Below are positions 1 through 11,279 of a stretch of DNA of 64,000 bases, one piece after another (positions within the stretch are counted from its first letter, which is position 1; every line of letters begins with the position of its first letter). The stretch covers positions 56,663,169-56,727,168 of the forward strand of contig OX485806.1 of NCBI GenBank assembly GCA_950295325.1, in the 5' to 3' direction. The stretch is from Polytrichum commune. Lineage: Eukaryota; Streptophyta; Polytrichopsida; Polytrichales; Polytrichaceae. Position numbers and translations under genes: made by a program. The notes under the pieces were generated by a model that did no database searches, was not told the origin of the DNA, and saw nothing but the letters and a program-made list of their open reading frames with translations.

Positions 1-870
1 GCCTCTCGGTTTACAGGTAGGCGATAGCCAAAGAAACCAGGCGATAGCCTTTCTTGACTACTTGCCCTCACTGATTGCTCTTTCTTTCTCTTTCTTTCAA
101 CTGTTCTCACTGTTGGCCTATTGCCCTGGTTCTTGACTCTCACCTCACAACTATCTTTCAAACTCACAATTCTCTCGCCTATTTGCCAACACTCTTTATC
201 ATTCTTGTGACTATTGCCCTTGCTTTCACTCACTGACAATAGCCCCTTGCTTGCACATCAGACTCAAAGACATCTCCTTCTTGTCTATGGCCGTTCTCAG
301 ATTTTGACCATTGCTCTTACTACAATCTTTCTCTCAACGCTCATCGCCCTCTTGGCGTAGATAATCAATTCCTGACTCAAGACTATTGCCACAATCCGAT
401 AAACACTGCTTTATTCATCAACAACTTCCATACAACAACTTCTCTCACTTCAAAGACTATTGCACTTCCAAGCTACTTGCTCATTGATCAAAATAAAAGT
501 TTCATGAGAGTCTGAATCACTCAGCTCTCCGCATTGTCCATTACTGCCAGCCTCTCGCTCGGCATTGCCTATTTGCTAATCGTTAAGCCTCAATCACTGA
601 GTGCTTGAACGCTCCTAACAGCCTAATTGCTCCTACTTTGAGACTATGTCTGATACTACAATGAAAAATAGCCTGCCTTGACAATGGCCAGCCTCCTCCC
701 TATCAGCGGAGGAGGAGATGGTGGTTACAACCGCCTGCCCACTGGCTATTGCCCTCGTTCACACTGGCTAATCGCCCCTAAGTGACTATTGCCATTACTA
801 ATCACTAATTTAATGAGTTGGGCTTCGAAGCCAGGCGATTGCCAAAAAATCGAGCTTACAGACACTGCCG
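1..870. repeat. Pyrimidine-rich repeat with dispersed CTATTGCC words
   Basis: No gene is visible. The stretch is rich in C and T and carries many scattered copies of a short word, CTATTGCC or variants such as GGCGATAGCC, GACTATTGCC and GGCGATTGCC, spaced irregularly by about 30-100 bases. The texture and the words resemble the insert at 22.2-24.06 kb, where the equivalent word is GACTATAGTC/GACTATAGCC. It is probably part of a transposable element that starts before the window. The class cannot be told. Confidence 0.4.
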
Positions 871-1211
871 GAACTATTTGGGGCATGTTCATCAAGGGGC
901 GTAGGCTGGACCACTTATTGGGTGATTAAGGGGGGGGGGGTTAAAGTAGTGGTTTGATGAAGGAGTGATAATATAACTAATAAGTAAGGTGGGGGCACTT
1001 AATCTACAACCCACTTTGCTTATAATTTAGGCTCAAGTGAATTGAGTGTGGCTTGATAAGCCCATTAGAGGGTTTGTGGGATGGGAAGTTAAATTAGAAG
1101 GAGCATTTGTGAATGCTTGTACCTTGTTCTATGAAATGAAAGTTGTGGGTTCTTGTGACATTTGGGGGGACTTCATACATGCTAAGGGTCTAGTGGACAT
1201 TGGGTAGTTAA

Positions 1212-1271
1212 TGTGAGCCATAGATTCTCACCCGGATTACGACACATAAGGGTGGGGGTTTATGGCTGACA
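1212..1271 (-). repeat. Conserved 5' hairpin terminus of the LTR-like family (inverted copy)
   Basis: Read on the minus strand this is TGTCAGCC, then CACCCTT, then TAATCCGGGTGA, closing with GGCTCACA, so the two ends pair into a hairpin. The same 60-bp arrangement starts the elements at 14,391, 17,894, 46,526 and (minus strand) 38,034. Its orientation is opposite to the family 3' end at 2,503, so either the hairpin flipped or two copies are involved. Confidence 0.6.
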
Positions 1272-2503
1272 GCCCCGCATCATCCTCGAAGCAAAGCCAT
1301 CTCACAGCTTACTTCTCTGTTGAGTGGATGAGGCGGATGCTGGATCGTCCACCCTTCCCCCCTAACGATGCAGGTAGCAGACCCAATTGTTTTCCAATCT
1401 AGGGGATGTGATCCCGGCGTCACTCTCTCCTCTTTCGGCTCCCACTCACACCCAACAATTTAACACCGACCGATCCGGATCTAGATGCACCGAGCTCCGT
1501 GGTTTGGTGATCTTCCCCACCTCCATTATACTCCCCCGTCAACACTGCTCAACATTAGGGTAATGCCGGCGACCGCTCTTGCATGGTTCTTTAGAGGTCA
1601 TGACTTCCCACCCTACCTCTCACTCATTCCTATATCTAGTGATGGTCTTTGTCACACCACCATCTCCGCTGCCTTTGACCGGAACAATGCTTCTGCACCA
1701 CCACCTTCTTTCCCGGACATTACTCTCCCCCTTCCCACACAACACTCCCTGTCTGATGAGCGACTAACTCATGGGTCGCATGCAAACACTCCCATGCTCA
1801 CATGAATGCTCTGTTGCATCACCCCTTCGGTGCTCCTTGCTTGGTACCGCTTCCTCCCGCCTAACTTACCACCACACCCTGGGGAGACAATGTTTCCGCC
1901 TCTTAGTCACCTCTCTACCCTCTTCTCCTCTCTACCTCTTCATCAGTTCCCAGTGCGGCAGGGCTTTGTCCCTCTCCTCCCTTCTACCCTCTTCTCCTAT
2001 GCATAATGAGGCTCTCACATCCTACCTCCCGAGACCCCTCCAACTCCTTCATTTTTTCTCGCGTTGCCCAGCATTTTCCAGGCCGCCCGGAAAGAAAAAC
2101 GGGTTTAGGCCTCTTTCCTTGGCCTTTCCCCTTCCAAGGCTCCACTTTCCCACTCTCTTAGTTGCTCTTACCTCTTTGTATTTTAGTTTTTCACCTCTTA
2201 AGGTGGAGGTTGACTTTATCACTCTATTTTTTTCCGCCTTCCCCTATTTATTTTATGGTTAACCCCATGTGTGACCCTCCCTAGGCTCACACCTACCTAA
2301 CTTAATCCGCAATTAATTCTTCTCGGTTTCTTGCCCTAAATAAGTCCTAACTCACCACTTAATTCAATTCCACCTAGATTTTAACACATCACTGTTTTTT
2401 TTATCTTTTTGACTACTCCATCCAACACAAATTCTAAGGTTTTAGTAATTTTCATGATTAAGTTGACATGTGGGCACAATCTTAGGCTCACACCGCCTTC
2501 CAT
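1272..2503 (+). mobile_element. LTR-like element, 3' part
   Basis: A polypyrimidine stretch ending in CATGTGGGCACAATCTTAGG and then CTCACA at 2,503. Nearly the same ending closes the elements at 48,264 and 59,264. The body at about 2,030-2,200 (GAGACCCCTC, then GCGTTGCCCAGCATTTTCC) matches the region around 58,990-59,100, so both belong to one family. ORFs here are low-complexity and not believable genes. The matching 5-bp target duplication was not found, so the 5' limit is uncertain. Confidence 0.5.
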
Positions 2504-2879
2504 ATTTTCAACAGGGGATGTTATGGAAGTGATGGATTATGAAAAATGAGAGGAAGATAATGTGGTTGCACATCGAAAAATGACAAATGTAGAGGGGATA
2601 TGAAGATTGAAGTTATTAGATATGAAGATTGTGTGTCACTAGAGGTGCAAAGGAGCCACGACAATGAATATAACCTCTTCAAAAGTGTAGAATTGGATGA
2701 CCCCTCCATCAAGAAGATTTGAGAAGTTGTAAGCAATTTTATAATGTAGTCCATTGAGTTTTCACGCTATGCATATGTAGAGTCATAGATGAATGTAGGA
2801 AACACATTTTGGGTAGAGAATTGGTAGTAGTGTATATCATCTGCAATTAGTAGTTCAAATTTGTTTAGTGAATGATATG

Positions 2880-3716
2880 TGTAAGTGAGATGTCTTATAG
2901 TAAAGTATTTGAAAATATTGACTATGATTTGTCATCTATTGTAATAAAATATTTCAATATATTGACTATACAAATTCATTTATTGTAGTCCACTATTTGA
3001 ATATGATAACTATACTCAGTCATATTTTGCTGTAAGTTGTTTAAATATGATGACTAAATTTAATCATATCTTGGAGTAAAATGTTTTGAAGGTGATGACT
3101 ATGCTTAGTTATTTTATTCATACGAATGATGTAATTGTCATGAACATAACATTTGATATTTTTTAATAATATTATAGTCATATCAAATGACTACATTTAG
3201 TCATCAAAATTGAAACGCTTACTACTAGACCAAAAATAATGACTAACCCCTCAGAATACAAAACATCGAAGATGATTTATTTTAGCAAGCAATCATGTAT
3301 CATATGATTATTGTTAGTCACAATATAACTATTAATAATCGTTAATGGATAAATATACTTGTCATATGATTACACATAGTGAAGATCATGTAGTCATATA
3401 AATACATAATATGACTAATTTTAATCACATAGTCATGACCAATTCTAATAAAAAGACATGACTATACATGACTAAATATAGTCACTTAGGTATGACTAAA
3501 AATAGTGAAAATGACAAAAATTTGAGGGGCAACCCAAAATGAGGTCCCAAAATCCCATGGGAAACGAAAATATCCGATATGACCGTAGTCATTTTGTTAG
3601 AAGCGACTAGTCCGACATGACCATGTTGAAGACTAAAAATGGTGTTAGTCATCAATGCACTTTCTTACCTATATTAGTCATAAACCCCAATCATTTTTTG
3701 TGTTTTCCTTGTAGTG
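2880..3716. mobile_element. Non-autonomous CACTA-like remnant (subterminal repeats)
   Basis: AT-rich sequence packed with TGACTA/TAGTCA words on both strands. The part from about 2,890 to 3,120 is organised as imperfect repeats of about 58 bp. It ends at 3,716 with TTTTCCTTGTAGTG, the inverse of a CACTA-type terminus and close to the right end of the large CACTA at 58,065. A candidate left end is near 3,226 (CTACTAGACCAAAAATAATG), but it lacks a clean CACTA and no 3-bp target duplication was confirmed. No coding capacity. Confidence 0.45.
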
Positions 3717-5726
3717 TGGGGAAGCTCGCGTGCCCTGAGTGACATTAGTTGTAGCATTAGCCTACTACACATGCAAAGACAAACAAACATTCATGTCATC
3801 TCATGCAACGACCTTTGGATTCTCCGCGATTTCCAATTTGAGAAGATCTTTTAGAAATTAGATTGGACGTGACACTTTTAAGTCAAATTCAATGTTCAAT
3901 TGCTTCACAAGTAGCTCAAATGGAAAATTGCAAGAGGGAGTACAGTAGCAGTAACATTTATGCAAGCATTCAATTACCTGTAGCTCGTCATACTGTGGTG
4001 ATTGTTGAGTCTTGGTAAAAAAAATCTAACAACGCTACCAATGGTTTTAATGACACCAGCGATTTGGAGGAGAATATGATTATATTGCACCAAACTAAGA
4101 TGCCGCGGATGGGGCGTTGAATTATTCGTTTCTTTCACAAAAATTGGCAAAAAAAAAAAGTGTTGACTAGGTCGACGCTCGTCAAGCACTTTTAAGAAAA
4201 TGATCCGACAAACGCCAAGTACTGTCTGGAGAATATCAACATCAAAATATACCCAGCTTCCGAAGAGGACAACAACCAAGACCAAATCGAAGTGAAGAAA
4301 AAGCAAACCCATCACCGTCAAGTACTCCATCGCTTGTGTATCTCACCGGATGCACTAAACCTCTTTGGCATCCAACTCTTTGAATGGAAGATCTAGATTG
4401 GATTGAAAACAAGAATCTCTATAGGCAAAGGGCTAATTAGCAAATGAAGAATGAATGCGGCAAGTGCAAGGTCATTCTACATGAGTGGAGAGAATATCCA
4501 AGATTGAGGAGATGCCAAAGTTCATGGAATTCTTCTTCTTGGAAGACTGGCAAAGCCTCCTCCACCGTGATTCTACTGACGTAATTTAACTACTCGTGAT
4601 CGGTATCTGTACAAGAGTTAAAAAGAGCTTTACACATTAATCATCATAATTGCGTTCGGTGGTCACTCTGTAATTTGGTACTTACATTCATGCAAGACGA
4701 TACAAAAGTTCTAGACAAACCTAGAGTCGAGGCATGCTAAACGTTTGACACAGGGTCGCTCGTGACATAAGTTTTCACACACCTAACCGCACAGGAAGAG
4801 GGTTAGGATATTCATCGCCATTTCTGGGACTCACGTTCTTATGAGCTTCTAACTTAAACATGAAGAAATCCTCAAGTAAAAAACATTGCGAGGATACAGA
4901 CAGACAGACACCCGGCATCCGGATCCAAGAAATTTAACTTTCAAGCTTAAATGCACCTTACTATCGTGATATTGTTTTTCAGTAAGTTTGCTTCCATTCG
5001 GTCTCCTCCATTTAGCAAGAAAGTGGAGGAGACTGGACAAAAGGTTAAGAGATATGGATGAAGGAAGCACTGCCTCACGGCAAGGGTTCACTGAAGCAAG
5101 AGGAGACGGGAGAAAAAATAGACATGCACATCCAGCAATTCCTTCAACAAATGCACATCCAGCGATCCAGTGCACAAATCCCTTGCAGATCAAAAAGGGG
5201 AAGATTATCCATTACCCGAACCACAACTCTCAGAGCTCCCTGTCAATCACAGTTGCTTGCTCCATCAATCTCACTCAATGCGGATTTGGGAGCGTGGGAG
5301 GCCTGCAATCAGAGCTTGGGAGGCGACATAAAAGCATGGATGAACGTGAGAGGCTCTCCAACACATACCCAGCCGGTGCGGCCTTCGAGTTGGACCTGGC
5401 ATTAAGGACCGACTAACCTCCCTACCCGGTTGGGAGCTTCTGGGTAGGCCTTGGCCAAATCCGGTCTCGGCCCAACACCCCCTGGTGCGGCCAAGCCCTA
5501 ATACATGTCAACAACACTATACCATTGCCAGCTTGGTTCATCGCCATTTGAGTGATCTCTAGTAGTTGCAAGTTCAACACACTTCCCCAAATAGACAAGC
5601 TTCATGACACATATGAGGAATCCTTGATATTCTCCTCTTCAAACCATCTACCACTTGACTTATAATATTTTCCATGTTATACCCTGTTGACAGGGGCACG
5701 CTCCATGTAGACCTAAATATTTCACT
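3717..5726. other. No recognised gene
   Basis: About 2 kb with only short ORFs on both strands, none with a recognisable domain. The two overlapping plus-strand ORFs near 5.0-5.4 kb are unlike any family I know and have no partner exons. Probably old decayed repeat sequence. Confidence 0.5.
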
Positions 5727-6270
5727 CAGGGGTTGTTTACACCATAGACCATGAAGTTGTCCCAAGGCCCTGTAAAATTTGTGATTGGATGTTTAACACA
5801 TCTCGGAACCACTTCGGTTTACACCAAGGAGAAAATGTTAGAGTGGCTATGGAGTTTGAGGTCCCCAAAAGACATAATTTAAGGCCTACATTATCCACTG
5901 ACATAGTCCAACAGGTTTTGCAGTGGGAGAGGCAAAAAATGTATTTTATTAGAAAATGACAAAGAAATGTTGTTATAATAAATTTTTAATGAATTATTTT
6001 TCGGGAAGAGAAGATTAAGACAAGAGAAGACAAGAGAATGATCAAACTTGAATTTTTTTTCAAAATTATCTTTTTTGAACATATAAACAAATCAACACAT
6101 TCACTTTTTGATACATGGTCATTCCTCTTGGTTCACATTTGATTTACACCTAGTGAAAAGCCCAAGGACTTTGTAAATTGATTTTTTAAGAAAATGGACC
6201 ATCAAGTCATACAATGAAAAAAGGCCATCTTAATGGTCCGACTTCATGGTCCATGGTGTAAACCGGCCCT
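5727..6270. mobile_element. MITE-like element with ~30-bp terminal inverted repeats
   Basis: The left end CAGGGGTTGTTTACACC, followed by ATAGACCATGAAGT, is mirrored at the right end; read in reverse it begins AGGGCCGGTTTACACC and continues ATGGACCATGAAGT. Further inside, GGTTTACACCAAGG and its near complement recur, giving subterminal inverted repeats. The interior is AT-rich and non-coding. The direct repeat CACT flanks both ends (5,723-5,726 and 6,271-6,274). The CAGGG start suggests a hAT-related family, but hAT duplications are normally 8 bp, so the class is left open. Confidence 0.6.
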
Positions 6271-6801
6271 CACTATACTGGCCAATTCATGATCCACATC
6301 TGAAGCAATTGGACAACTGCTAGCCTCATATACCTTTGAACCTTGTGCTCTTACATGTTCGATAATATGTCCCAATCCAGCAGCTGCATGTTGCGTAGAC
6401 GGTCCACATACCCAGGCTCATTCTTCTACGGAGGTGAGGGTTGTAATATTCTAAATTAATTGACCCAAACTGAAGTGAATTCTAAGTGAACTAAGAGTTC
6501 AGTTTATACATCACACTTATATAAGTGAGATATATCTCCCTGATGTACTTCACAACATCCGCATGTAACAGTATCATGAGAATTCCCAAAGTATCCAATT
6601 ATGACCATTGTTGCATATGACCATAATTCTCATTCATCCAACACACAAATAAAAATAAAAATGCAATTTATATGCATCCCGTATATTTAAAATCAGGATA
6701 TAGTAACAAAAAACAGATTTTTCCTTATATATATTCATTGACACCGTGATAGTGACCTCGAATTAGGAAGGGTTCACCTGTGGGTACAACAATCGATGTG
6801 C
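6271..6801. other. No recognised gene
   Basis: AT-rich spacer between the MITE and the Harbinger element. Nothing beyond short chance ORFs is visible. Confidence 0.5.
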
Positions 6802-7078
6802 TAAGAGCATCCGCAGCCTTGGCTCAGGGAAAGGACTCGGTATCAGCCTCTTGGCGTGCCAGTCCGAGCCTGCAGCTGCCGGCGGTCTTCGTTGGCGTGC
6901 CCCCTCCGCAGCCTTGCCCCGCCACAGCCAACGGATGGATCTTTCCACCTGGCCCACTTGCTCGGGTCCCGCCACTTCCTCTTCCACAGTTCTCTTGCAC
7001 ACTCCTCTTGCACTTCCTCTTGCACAGCAAGGTTCAGCAGGTCCAGCAATACTGAGGTTTTTTTTGTTTTGGGCCACA

Positions 7079-8365
7079 ATGGAAGCTTGGCGAGTGCGAC
7101 TTGCAGCCTCTAGGCAACGATTATTTCAGGATGACGATGAGGACGAGGTCATGCTCAACCTTGTAGTGGGCCAATTTGATGTTGGTGGTGATGCTTTGCC
7201 AAGAGTAGTTCACCGCGGATCTAGACCAGGAAGAGCACGTAACATTGATAGGGAGAGGCAACAAGGATACGATCGGATTTTTGCTGACTACTTTGCGGAT
7301 CCCCCTGTATTTGGCCCCGATGTTTTCAGACGACGGTTTAGAATGCAACGTTCGTTATTCTTGAGAATTATGGCCCGGGTTTGTGCAAGGGATGATTGGT
7401 TTGTGCAAAAGCTTGATGCGTGTGGTTCATTGGGCTTATCTTCGATCCAGAAGTGCACCGCGGCGTTGCGCATGCTTGCTTATGGTGTGACAGCCGACGC
7501 CACGGATGAGTATTGCCGCATTGGTGAAAGCACGGCAATGGAATCGATGAAGAGGTTCTGTCAAGCTGTCCGGGCTGAGTTTGGACCACACTACTTGAGG
7601 CAGCCAACGCGGGCGGATTTTGAAGCACAATTGAGGATCAATGAGGCCCGTGGTTTTCCAGGTATGTTTGCGTCACTTGACTGCATGCATTATGTGTGGA
7701 AGAACTGCCCCGTTGCGTGGCAGGGCGATTATGGAGACAGAGATGGTGCCAAGTCCATCATTTTAGAGGCGATTGCTGATCAAAGTCTTCATATCTGGCA
7801 TGTTTTCTTCGGTTTGCCTGGGTCAAATAACGACATCAATGTACTAGATCGTTCACCGCTAGTTCACAATATGTTGACAAGTGATGCTACCGACATGACC
7901 TTTATAGTGAACGGTTGTGAGTACAATCGTTATTATTTGCTAGCGGATGGTATCTATCCTCCATGGAGTTGCTTTGTCCAGACTATTCACGAGCCTACCG
8001 ATGAGAAGAAAACTCATTTCGCCAAGCGTCAAGAAGCATGCCGCAAAGATGTCGAACGGTGCTTTGGGGTTTTGCAGGCACGGTTTGCTATCATTCAAAA
8101 CCCTTGCAGGCAGTGGTCAACAAGCACCATAGGCGACATTATGTTCGCATGCTGTATTTTACACAACATGATCTTGGATGATGAGCACGATCTTGCCTTG
8201 GAACTTCCATTTGACATCAATCGGGGGGTGCCATTACGCCGGGGACTATCTTTTGATGAGTTAGTTGCAGGTACATTAGAGGTCGAGAATCAAGATGTAC
8301 ATTACAGTCTTAGAGGAGACCTCATAGAGCACATGTGGGCATTAAAAGGACAAAACATGTACTGA
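7079..8365 (+). CDS. Harbinger transposase (DDE_Tnp_4 type nuclease)
   Basis: A 428-residue transposase that cuts and joins the element ends in the nucleus. The open frame continues upstream to 6,851, but only from a TTG; the ATG at 7,079 begins a normal acidic N-terminus and is preferred. A conserved N-terminal block covers roughly residues 60-195. The catalytic residues are visible: Asp at 201 in FASLDCMHY, Asp at 252 in GSNNDINVLD, and Glu at 326 in KDVERCFGVLQ. Just after that, CILHNMILDDE is the usual conserved C-terminal block. Length is normal for plant PIF-like transposases. In this superfamily the transposase depends on a Myb-like partner for nuclear import and DNA binding, and that gene is present at 8,806-10,482. 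Confidence 0.93.
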   Translation: MEAWRVRLAASRQRLFQDDDEDEVMLNLVVGQFDVGGDALPRVVHRGSRPGRARNIDRERQQGYDRIFADYFADPPVFGPDVFRRRFRMQRSLFLRIMARVCARDDWFVQKLDACGSLGLSSIQKCTAALRMLAYGVTADATDEYCRIGESTAMESMKRFCQAVRAEFGPHYLRQPTRADFEAQLRINEARGFPGMFASLDCMHYVWKNCPVAWQGDYGDRDGAKSIILEAIADQSLHIWHVFFGLPGSNNDINVLDRSPLVHNMLTSDATDMTFIVNGCEYNRYYLLADGIYPPWSCFVQTIHEPTDEKKTHFAKRQEACRKDVERCFGVLQARFAIIQNPCRQWSTSTIGDIMFACCILHNMILDDEHDLALELPFDINRGVPLRRGLSFDELVAGTLEVENQDVHYSLRGDLIEHMWALKGQNMY

Positions 8366-8435
8366 TTTTTATTATTTTCATGCACCTGGGAAATACAAAC
8401 AACCATTTAGGTTCAAATTGAGTCCTACATTCTGA
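8364..8435 (+). repeat. Direct repeat between the two Harbinger 3' ends
   Basis: The bases after the transposase stop (TTTTTATTATTTTCATGCAC, then AAATACAAA, then TCCTACATTCTGAT) recur at about 8,792-8,855, with small changes and an indel. The second copy spans the stop codon and last codons of the minus-strand ORF2 gene. This is a local duplication inside the element. Confidence 0.75.
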
Positions 8436-8805
8436 TGATCATTGTATCTTTTCTAAGATTTAGCCACAACATCAAGCTTCAAGGATCAAGCTTATGAAAT
8501 GATAGCATGCAAAAAGATATCGTAACGGTGACCACTAATCACAAACTCCAACCTTACTCATCCTGTTGATTGAAATTGAATGATCCAGGAAACTAATCAG
8601 ATGTTCTCTACAAAAACTTGCTTATTGGGCTAATGAATACACAACAAAACAGACAAAGAAGTCTTCTATACCAGGATAGCATTTTCCCGATCTAGAACAC
8701 CGGCAACAAGCAAACAAGCAATCAATCGGACGGCATTGCAGTAGGTCGGTGTGAGAGGAAGGCAGTTGCGCAAACTGTGTGCGTCCCAAAGTCTTTTTAT
8801 TATTT

Positions 8806-10482
8806 TCATGCACTTTGGAAATACAAAGAATTCAAATTCATTCCTACATTCTGATTTCCAATATCTAGCTGATCGGAATCATCGTACGGGACTCCTCCAA
8901 TCCACTGACTTGGTCGAAATTGTGTATGACCCCCTCGAATATGTGCATGACTGATGCCATGGCCATGGCCTCTGCTCCCTTCCTGGTTGGCATAAAACTC
9001 CTCGTCCTGATCGTCCTGGTCGTGTTGATTTGCATGGTCGTCACAATCTCCCTCATCGCCCTGATTCCCGTGATCGCCCTCATCGCCCTGATCCCCTTGA
9101 TCGCACTCATCGCCCAGATAAACCTGATCGCCCTCATCGACGTCATTGCCGAGGTTGAGGTCCAGGCGATCGCATTTGTGTTGCTCACTGCCGGAACCCT
9201 GCATGCTGCCCCCCCAACCTTGATCACCGAAGACAGGGAGTCGACGCGGAGGCCGATCGGAATCACCTTCGGTGTCCAGGGGAGTCGGTCGTGGAGGAAG
9301 TAGACCTGGACCGGCAACTTCGCTGTGGAGTCGGACCGGCAACGTCGACGGAGGCTCATTCGCCTCCCGCGCCTCCTCCTCGGCAAGACGGCGCTTAAGT
9401 TTCTTTAGCTCCTCCCTTCGCCGCAAGCGCAGGTACTCAACCTGGTCCGGCTCTAAATCCTGCGTAGAAGGCAATGTCATGATCACGAGCAGATTCGCCT
9501 CCTCCATCAGCTCGTTCTTGCGCATGGTGGCTGCAGCAATTGTTTGGGTCGCAGCAGCTTGTGCACGCAATGCGCTCTCTCGAATTTTGGACTGCTTCAA
9601 TTCCTCCTTGGCCATTTTCGAACCAAATGGCCGTGAGCTGGAAAGCCCCTTCCAAGCACCTGGTACACCGGGCTCCATGATGCAGCAGTCGGATTCTCCG
9701 GAATCGGTTGAAGGCTCCTTCCTCTTTGCAGGCGGTGTTAGTTGTTTATCGTGCACCCACCCCTCAGACCAACGAGGCACATCCTTAATCATCAACCATA
9801 CGTGTTGAAATGTGAAGTCGGAATTCTTGGGGTGCTTCAAACGGTACAGCTCCTCTGCGTTCTTGAGGACATCCGCAGCGCTAGAGCCACTCCGATTCGC
9901 GTTGACACATTGCTGGTGCACTCCTATGAATTTGGCAACGTCATGCTTGATTTGGCCCCATTTGGTCTCTAAAGATCTTGTAGGTCGAACACCACCAGGT
10001 CTGTTGTCATCATAATGCACTGAGATGCGTTCCCAAAATGAGCTCCCCTTCTGGCCGTTACCCACAATTGGGTCTTGTGTGACGTGCAGGACGCTCCTCG
10101 TCAACTGCCTCTCTTCCTCTTTCACGAAATTCTTCCCCTTCGCTACCTTCTCCCTGCCCACGCTCGCACCACCCTCCTCTCCATGCACCCACACCTCCTC
10201 TCCACCCGAATCTGAGGATCCCACATTCACACGACCACGGCCCCTCCTAGCAGGAAGACCTCGCGCCCTCCCTGCAGTGCCACCGCGCCCCCTCCCGGCA
10301 CCACCGCGGCCCCTCCAAACAACCTGCGCACCACCTCGGCCCCTCCCGCACTGCAATGCATCCTCCCACCCCTCACCACAGCAATCCCCCTCTCCGAAAT
10401 CCCACGTCGACGTCGTGTCCCGCAAGCTCTCCAAAACCTGCGTTGCAGCTCCCCTTCGAGCTCCACCTCTGCTTCCCGCCAT
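8806..10482 (-). CDS. Harbinger Myb/SANT-like partner protein (ORF2)
   Basis: A 558-residue protein read from the ATG at 10,482, convergent with the transposase. The N-terminus (about residues 45-85) is Arg/Gly-rich. A Myb/SANT-like DNA-binding region spans about residues 118-195 (FVKEEERQLTRSVLHV, SFWERISVHYDDN, RSLETKWGQIKHDVAKFIGV), followed by the conserved AEELYRLKHPKNSDFTFQHV block seen in plant NAM-associated/ORF2 proteins. A charged, probably coiled segment (about 340-390, REELKKLKRRLAEEEARE) follows, then a low-complexity acidic tail of DEGDQGDQG-type repeats. In rice Ping/Pong-type elements the equivalent protein binds the transposase and the ends. The last codons lie inside a sequence duplicated after the transposase gene (8,364-8,435). 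Confidence 0.9.
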   Translation of the reverse strand: MAGSRGGARRGAATQVLESLRDTTSTWDFGEGDCCGEGWEDALQCGRGRGGAQVVWRGRGGAGRGRGGTAGRARGLPARRGRGRVNVGSSDSGGEEVWVHGEEGGASVGREKVAKGKNFVKEEERQLTRSVLHVTQDPIVGNGQKGSSFWERISVHYDDNRPGGVRPTRSLETKWGQIKHDVAKFIGVHQQCVNANRSGSSAADVLKNAEELYRLKHPKNSDFTFQHVWLMIKDVPRWSEGWVHDKQLTPPAKRKEPSTDSGESDCCIMEPGVPGAWKGLSSSRPFGSKMAKEELKQSKIRESALRAQAAATQTIAAATMRKNELMEEANLLVIMTLPSTQDLEPDQVEYLRLRRREELKKLKRRLAEEEAREANEPPSTLPVRLHSEVAGPGLLPPRPTPLDTEGDSDRPPRRLPVFGDQGWGGSMQGSGSEQHKCDRLDLNLGNDVDEGDQVYLGDECDQGDQGDEGDHGNQGDEGDCDDHANQHDQDDQDEEFYANQEGSRGHGHGISHAHIRGGHTQFRPSQWIGGVPYDDSDQLDIGNQNVGMNLNSLYFQSA

Positions 10483-10723
10483 CGCACGTCACCTAGTCAA
10501 CTATTCACGTCACCCGTTCACCCGTTCAACGCTGCGGATATCGTGGATGTGAGTTGCCGTGACCCCGCCAAGTGACATGAAACTGGTGTGGAAGAGAGCT
10601 CATTTGATGAGCCCGCCTTCCTGCCGGCCGTTGCAAGAGTGCCGTTGCGGCACTTTTTCTGTCGCCGGGCCCGCCCACACCCTCGCCGGGAGGCTTCCCC
10701 GTGCGTGGCTGCGGATGCTCTAA

Positions 10724-11190
10724 CATCGTTCTTATTTAAAACTGCATTCACACATGGTCCATGGTTTATTTAACTTGTGCATTAACTTGCCATTCATGAC
10801 CTAAGTTACCTCATAGAAATAAGCTAACCACACTTTTAACACCTAACCTAGGTGGTAACTTACCACATGCATAATATGATGGTTAAAATAAGTTTTAGCC
10901 CTGGCAGTAACTTACTAGTCACTTGCAAGTTGTCTCCTACCTTCTTCCATGTCGATAAGTCTTCCAACCTTCAGCACTTCAACATTTGCAGAAAAACATA
11001 GATGTTGACAAACAGACAAACTCGACATAGAATCAGACACGGGTAACACAGTTGTGCATTTTTTTTATGAACAAATTGGTGTACTGAAAAATACAGTTGT
11101 TGCATCAGATTTCATTTGTATAGAAAAATACAATTGTACAATGTTCGAATCTATGCTGGTCTATGCTATGTTAGAATTGTCTATGAGATG
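10724..11190. other. No recognised gene
   Basis: AT-rich flank of the Harbinger element. No ORF, terminal repeat or RNA gene was seen. Confidence 0.5.
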
Positions 11191-11279
11191 ATTGTAGCAT
11201 TATGGTTGTGGAGGAAGTAAATTATCCATCGCCTGGAGTTACCGCCAACTCCAATGATAATCAATCATCACTGATCCGC

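Larger units (their letters stand above)
6805..10720 (+). mobile_element. PIF/Harbinger DNA transposon, complete
   Basis: A 3.9 kb element bounded by a perfect 14-bp terminal inverted repeat, GAGCATCCGCAGCC, at 6,805-6,818 and 10,707-10,720. The trinucleotide TAA is duplicated at 6,802-6,804 and 10,721-10,723, the usual TWA target duplication of this superfamily. It carries the two genes expected: a DDE transposase on the plus strand and a Myb/SANT-like partner on the minus strand, arranged tail to tail. Both frames are open with no stop or frameshift, so the insertion looks young and possibly autonomous. Activity itself cannot be judged from sequence. Confidence 0.95.

Noticed and set aside
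1485-2262. Overlapping plus-strand ORFs of 106-163 residues
   Set aside because: Pyrimidine-rich repeat sequence gives Ser/Leu/Pro-rich frames in all phases; the same DNA recurs near 59 kb without the frames.
9272-10552. Plus-strand ORFs of 178 and 175 residues
   Set aside because: Shadows of the minus-strand Myb-like gene; low-complexity Pro/Ser frames with no domain.
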